From: Clavibacter phaseoli
Lineage (GTDB): Bacteria; Actinomycetota; Actinomycetes; Actinomycetales; Microbacteriaceae
Reading direction: 5' to 3'
Length of the DNA: 64,000 nucleotides
NCBI RefSeq assembly: GCF_021922925.1
Contig: NZ_CP040786.1
Location: 1,178,001-1,242,000, forward strand
Under the pieces are notes generated by a model. That model worked only from the letters and a program-made list of their open reading frames with translations. It ran no database searches and had not been told where the DNA came from. Made by a program: the position numbers and the translations under genes. Shown piece after piece: positions 60,851 through 64,000 of the stretch. Numbering within the stretch: position 1 is the stretch's first letter; every line of letters starts with the position of its first letter.

Positions 60851-61855
60851 TCAGCGCCCGAGCGCCGCCGCCTCCTCGCGCAGCACACCCGCCAGGGCGC
60901 CCGCCTCCCAGGCGAGACCGGTCGCGTTGGGGTGGAGGGGTACGGATCCCTGGCTGCCACCGAGCCCCGCCACGTACGGATCCCCGGCGTCGCCCGCGCA
61001 GGAGCCATGCGCCGCGGTCGGGGTCTCCTGGTCCACGAACCGGGCACCGGCGTCCGCCGCCGCCCGGGCGATCGCGCCGTCGAGCTCGCGCTGGATCCCC
61101 GCGAGCCACGCCGCGTCCCGGTCGGTGAGGAGCACCTGGCCGTTCGCCGTCGACGTCGCCGTCGCCCGCAGGCAGCCCTCCGCGGGGAGCGCGTCGGGAT
61201 CGCCGAGCACGGTCAGGTAGCCGAGCGCGACGATGCGCGCGTCGGGTGCCGCGGCGCGGATCCGCGCGAACGCCTCGCCGAGACGCGTCGCCACCTCCCC
61301 GTCGATGCGCGCCCGGACGCCGTCGGTGCCGCCGGCGGGCGCGAGCGCGTCCACGCAGGTCGCGGGCCCGGCCGCGACGGGTCCGTCCGGATCCCGGGCG
61401 AGGCATCCGCCGACGAGCGCCGGGAAGCCGAGGTCGTTGCCCCCGAGGCGCACGAGGACGACGTCGGCGCCGTCCGCCAGCGCGTCGAGCTGCGCGGGCA
61501 CGGTCTGGCCGCCGCGCTCCCGCGGGGCGATGAGGTCGGCCGTGCTGGCGCCGTCGCAGGCCGCGTCCACGAGCTCCGCGCCGACCTCCGCCGCCGCGAC
61601 CCGCACCGAGGAGGCGACGGTGCGGCCGCACACACCCGGGTCCCCCGGGAGCGGCTCGGCGGGTCCGGTGCCCGTGGAGTACGAGTCGCCGAGGGAGACC
61701 ACCCTGAGCGGGGCCGCCGGGGCCGTCGGCATGACGACGTCGGGGGACGCGCAGCCGGACGCCAGGATGAGGAGGGCGGTCGTGGACGCCGCGAGGGCGG
61801 CCCCGCGGATCCGGGAGGCGGCGCGGGCGACGGGGCGTGCGGGACGGCGGTGCAT
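60851..61855 (-). CDS. SGNH/GDSL hydrolase lipoprotein
   Basis: A secreted esterase-type enzyme. The 334-residue precursor has a signal peptide with lipobox ending in C35 (LASGC), then block I GDSYSTG (56-62, Ser58), GGNDLGF (block III) and HPN near the C-terminus (block V). Known members include SEST/lipase-like esterases; the substrate is unknown. Cysteines are numerous and may form disulfides. TAGGGT seven bases before the ATG suggests a leaderless mRNA. Confidence 0.9.
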   Translation of the reverse strand: MHRRPARPVARAASRIRGAALAASTTALLILASGCASPDVVMPTAPAAPLRVVSLGDSYSTGTGPAEPLPGDPGVCGRTVASSVRVAAAEVGAELVDAACDGASTADLIAPRERGGQTVPAQLDALADGADVVLVRLGGNDLGFPALVGGCLARDPDGPVAAGPATCVDALAPAGGTDGVRARIDGEVATRLGEAFARIRAAAPDARIVALGYLTVLGDPDALPAEGCLRATATSTANGQVLLTDRDAAWLAGIQRELDGAIARAAADAGARFVDQETPTAAHGSCAGDAGDPYVAGLGGSQGSVPLHPNATGLAWEAGALAGVLREEAAALGR

Positions 61856-61862
61856 CGCCTCG

Positions 61863-61868
61863 ACCCTA
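61863..61868 (-). promoter_or_regulatory. -10 element of a probable leaderless promoter (SGNH hydrolase)
   Basis: TAGGGT, seven bases, then ATG on the minus strand. Confidence 0.45.
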
Positions 61869-61896
61869 CGCGCGGGCGCGTCCCCGGTCGGCCGGG

Positions 61897-62220
61897 TCAG
61901 TCCTCGATGCGGCGCTGGCGCGCGTACACGACGACGGCGACGATCAGACCGACGACGAGCCCCGCTGCCAGCGGGAAGAGGAACCCGCCCGGGCCGATCT
62001 GCGTCACGACGCTGCCGTGGTCGATGCGGGTGTCGACCACGCCGGGCACGTCGAGTCCCGGGTAGCCCTCGGTGCCCTGGGCGAACGAGGTGATGAGGAG
62101 CGTCACGATCACGGCCGCGCCCACCACGAACGCCGCGAGGAAGCCCAGCACCGCGGAGCCGACGACCGACGTGCGGTGCGGGTCGGTGGTGCGGGTCCGG
62201 TGCAGGGTGGCGTGCGACAT
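61897..62220 (-). CDS. Small two-span membrane protein
   Basis: A 107-residue protein with two membrane helices (about 19-45 and 78-100) joined by an outside loop containing GVVDTRIDHGS. Not recognised. A GGAG site precedes the ATG by eight bases. TACCGT (62252-62257) is the probable -10, and a perfect palindrome lies just upstream of it. Confidence 0.65.
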   Translation of the reverse strand: MSHATLHRTRTTDPHRTSVVGSAVLGFLAAFVVGAAVIVTLLITSFAQGTEGYPGLDVPGVVDTRIDHGSVVTQIGPGGFLFPLAAGLVVGLIVAVVVYARQRRIED

Positions 62221-62262
62221 TGTGGAGCTCCAGGGGTCGATGACCTGAGCCACGGTACCCGC

Positions 62263-62280
62263 GTCCTCCAAGTGGAGGAC
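62263..62280. promoter_or_regulatory. Palindrome upstream of the small membrane protein gene
   Basis: GTCCTCCA-AG-TGGAGGAC, a perfect eight-base inverted repeat, centred about 17 bases upstream of the TACCGT -10. Candidate operator for an unknown regulator. Confidence 0.4.
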
Positions 62281-62336
62281 AGTCCCCCGATCGGGGAGCG
62301 ATCCCGCATCGAGGACGAGGAGAGCGGAGACGAGAA

Positions 62337-62370
62337 GAGCCCCGTCCCTCCGTGAGGAGGAGCGGGGCTC
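62337..62370 (-). terminator. Terminator of tRNA-Ala
   Basis: GAGCCCCG pairs with CGGGGCTC around an inner loop that can itself fold, six bases after the tRNA 3' end; TCTTCTCG follows. Confidence 0.65.
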
Positions 62371-62375
62371 GAGGG

Positions 62376-62448
62376 TGGATCTGAGGGGATTCGAACCCCT
62401 GACCCCCTGCATGCCATGCAGGTGCGCTACCAACTGCGCCACAGACCC
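62376..62448 (-). tRNA. tRNA-Ala(GGC)
   Basis: A 73-base gene, minus strand. Acceptor GGGTCTG pairs with CAGATCC and includes the G3:U70 pair that identifies alanine tRNA. D arm GCGC/GCGC, anticodon stem CCTGC/GCAGG with loop ATGGCAT (anticodon GGC), T arm AGGGG TTCGAAT CCCCT. Discriminator base A; CCA is not encoded. It reads GCC, the main alanine codon here. Confidence 0.96.
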
Positions 62449-62560
62449 GTGATCCGCTTCCCTGCGGAAGCGACTCGTCTACATTACTACACATTCCGAC
62501 CACCCCATGACCAGGGCATCCTCGTCGCCGGACGGCGGATGGTCCGACGGCGACGAGGGG

Positions 62561-62995
62561 TCAGTCGAAGAGCTCGCTGAGCCAGCTCTCCTTCTTGCGG
62601 CGCTTCCCGCCGTGCCCGTCGCCGTAGCCGTGGCCGCCCGCGGCGGGGTACGCCGACTCGCCGCGGACCCCGTACGCGTCGCCCCGCGATCCGGGGTCGC
62701 GGTAGCGGTCGTCGTCCCGGCGACGGTCATCCCCGCGACGGTCGTCATCCCCGCGGCGGTCGTCGTCACGGCGACGGTCGTCGCGGCGCGGATCCGGGTA
62801 GCCGCCGAGCGGGGCGGCCGGAGCCGACGGCGACGCGGCCGCCGGAGCGGCGCGCATCTCCTGCTCGGCGCGGTCGAGGATCTTGTCGAGCTCGCCGCGG
62901 TCGAGCCAAACCCCGCGGCAGTCCGGGCAGTAGTCGATCTCGACGCCGGCGCGCTCGCTCATCACGAGGGTCGCGGAGTCGTTGGGGCACTTCAT
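62561..62995 (-). CDS. TFIIB-type zinc-ribbon protein with Arg/Asp-rich region
   Basis: A 144-residue protein. Residues 1-48 are the zf-TFIIB domain (MKCPND, then DYCPDCRGVWLDRGELDKI) with Cys at 3, 23 and 26 and Asp6 at the fourth site, as in many members. Residues 69-100 are almost only Asp, Arg and Gly (mixed charge), then Gly/Tyr-rich, and the end is KRRKKESWLSELFD. Function is unknown. GAGGAG precedes the ATG. The codons for the Arg/Asp stretch make imperfect DNA repeats. Confidence 0.85.
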   Translation of the reverse strand: MKCPNDSATLVMSERAGVEIDYCPDCRGVWLDRGELDKILDRAEQEMRAAPAAASPSAPAAPLGGYPDPRRDDRRRDDDRRGDDDRRGDDRRRDDDRYRDPGSRGDAYGVRGESAYPAAGGHGYGDGHGGKRRKKESWLSELFD

Positions 62996-63044
62996 GCGGG
63001 GAGCTCCTCGCGGGTGCCGGGCGTCGCTGCCCGGGGGGATGGGG

Positions 63045-63422
63045 TCAGGATGCGGAGGCCGTCGGCTCGATCTCGAGGGCGACGACGGGGCAGTCCTTCC
63101 AGAGGCGCTCCAGCGAGTAGTACATGCGGTCCTCCTCGGTGAAGACGTGGGCGACGACGTCGCCGAAGTCGAGAAGGATCCAGCGGCCCTCGCTCTTCCC
63201 CTCGCGGCGCAGCGGCTTGGCGCCGGCCTCGATCATCTTGTCCTCGATCTCGTCGGCGACCGCCTGCGCGTTCCGCTCGTTGCGAGCCGAGGCGATGAGG
63301 AAGACGTCGGTGAGGGGCAGGGGCCCGGAGACGTCGAGCGCGACCAGGTCGATGGCCTGCTTGGAGTCGGCAGCGGATGCGGCGACCTTGAGCAGGTCGA
63401 GGGCGCGGGGAGAAGCGGTCAC
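63045..63422 (-). CDS. rsfS: Ribosomal silencing factor RsfS
   Basis: Binds ribosomal protein L14 and blocks 30S-50S joining during starvation. The 125-residue product has the RsfS/Iojap/DUF143 motifs: LPLTDVFLIASARNERNAQA (residues 35-54), SEGRWILLDFGDVVAHVF and YYSLERLWKDC. A GGAAGGA site precedes the GTG start. In many Actinobacteria nadD lies just upstream; here an unknown gene is interposed before the window edge. Confidence 0.95.
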   Translation of the reverse strand: MTASPRALDLLKVAASAADSKQAIDLVALDVSGPLPLTDVFLIASARNERNAQAVADEIEDKMIEAGAKPLRREGKSEGRWILLDFGDVVAHVFTEEDRMYYSLERLWKDCPVVALEIEPTASAS

Positions 63423-63461
63423 AGAGTCCTTCCGGGACGGGTGGGATGGTGCGTCAGACGA

Positions 63462-64000
63462 TCAGAATACATTCGTCATGAACGCGACGATGACGAGGCC
63501 CGCGCCGATGACGGCGACTCCCCCGGCCGTGACGGCCGCGACCACGGGCGCGGTGAAGCGCTTGCGGGGCGGCGGCTGCACGACGGCGCGCGTCGAGGTG
63601 TGGGTGCTGACGGCCCGGCTGGCGCGCACGGGCTCGGAGTCGGATCCGGCGGGGGCGTGGTCGTGGTCGTCGCCCTGCTCGAGGATGCGGTCCATGTCGG
63701 CCGTGTCGAACCGGTCCGGGTGCGTGCCCATCGAGCCGAGGCTGCGGGGCAGGTCGATGGAGCCCGTGATGATGATCTCGCCCGTGCTGTTGAGCGCCTG
63801 CTGCATGTCGTTGGCGTGCGGCACGGACGGGAGGATGAAGTGGTTGCCGGTGTGCGGCTGGTCCTCGTCGACCTGGTCCTGCACCGACCAGTGGCCGGTC
63901 GGCGGGGTGAACGGGGTGCGGGCGTCGGGCGCCTCGATCGTGACGCCCGGCGCCTCGACGACGACGCGGTCCTCGGCCTCGACGCGATCGACCGCGTCCA
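63462..64000 (-). CDS. Hypothetical protein with C-terminal membrane helix, N-terminus beyond the window
   Basis: The frame is open from the stop codon to the right edge, and the residues before the first in-window GTG (TPFTPPTGHWSV) read like protein, so the gene is probably cut. The visible part is about 179 residues: a Pro/acidic region, a hydrophilic linker rich in Ser/Thr/Asp, and a membrane helix near the C-terminus (APVVAAVTAGGVAVIGAGLV). No family recognised. It ends 39 bases before the rsfS start. Confidence 0.7.
   Translation of the reverse strand, partial: DAVDRVEAEDRVVVEAPGVTIEAPDARTPFTPPTGHWSVQDQVDEDQPHTGNHFILPSVPHANDMQQALNSTGEIIITGSIDLPRSLGSMGTHPDRFDTADMDRILEQGDDHDHAPAGSDSEPVRASRAVSTHTSTRAVVQPPPRKRFTAPVVAAVTAGGVAVIGAGLVIVAFMTNVF

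Noticed and set aside
62695..62789. Short DNA repeats considered as an array or mobile sequence
   Set aside because: They are the codons of an Arg/Asp-rich stretch in a zinc-ribbon protein.

Overview
The window is very GC-rich (well over 70%) chromosomal DNA from an actinobacterium. Protein style and gene content (cydABDC, LCP protein, DnaE2 with a LexA box of the TCGAAC-N4-GTTCGA type, type III polyketide synthase, leuS-comEA-comEC-holA-rpsT-lepA order) suggest a Microbacteriaceae member, most likely Clavibacter or a close relative. The genus is an inference; no database search was possible. About 60 protein genes and one tRNA gene can be supported. No insertion sequence, prophage, rRNA or CRISPR array was seen.

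Layout. 0-4.4 kb: the start of lepA, an SDR39U1-type epimerase, an amidohydrolase, a class I aminotransferase and a Nudix hydrolase. 4.5-11.4 kb: translation and competence block rpsT, holA, comEC, comEA, leuS. 11.5-13.9 kb: divergent pabB and pabC (p-aminobenzoate synthesis). 13.9-19.8 kb: cydA-cydB-cydD-cydC, encoding cytochrome bd oxidase and its assembly exporter. 20-21.5 kb: a small unknown gene, a possible small RNA and two acetyltransferases. 22-26.4 kb: UbiA prenyltransferase facing an operon of a DUF3618-like membrane protein, type III polyketide synthase, methyltransferase and FAD monooxygenase, probably a phenolic-lipid or prenylquinone pathway. 26.5-29.8 kb: an OpuC/ProU-type compatible-solute ABC transporter. 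30-34.7 kb: a degenerate SRAP protein, an App1-like phosphatase, an aldo/keto reductase, the SOS-controlled DUF6504 gene, pnuC and an acetyltransferase. 34.8-45.6 kb: LysR regulator, LCP protein, dienelactone hydrolase, atypical glucose-6-phosphate dehydrogenase, SOS-controlled dnaE2, FUSC membrane protein, hydrolase and YceI. 45.7-56.5 kb: quinone oxidoreductase, MFS exporter, two hydrolases, hisC, SDR, DUF3516-type helicase, a small membrane protein and a zinc-finger/SDR fusion. 56.5-60.8 kb: fructose PTS operon (DeoR regulator, fruK, fruA, ptsH). 60.8-64 kb: SGNH lipoprotein, small membrane protein, tRNA-Ala(GGC), TFIIB-type zinc-ribbon protein, rsfS, and the end of a membrane protein cut by the right edge.

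Expression logic. Many genes in one direction overlap by 4 bases (GTGA or ATGA), which implies translational coupling. At least thirteen genes have a TANNNT hexamer five to seven bases before the start codon, the arrangement of leaderless promoters. Two DNA-damage genes (DUF6504 and dnaE2) share the same 17-base LexA site behind the same TACACT -10 element.

The strongest leads are: the polyketide synthase operon and its non-canonical start, the SRAP homologue lacking its catalytic cysteine and histidine, the SDR fusion without the catalytic tyrosine, the glucose-6-phosphate dehydrogenase homologue lacking two signature lysines, and a candidate small RNA near 20.7 kb.
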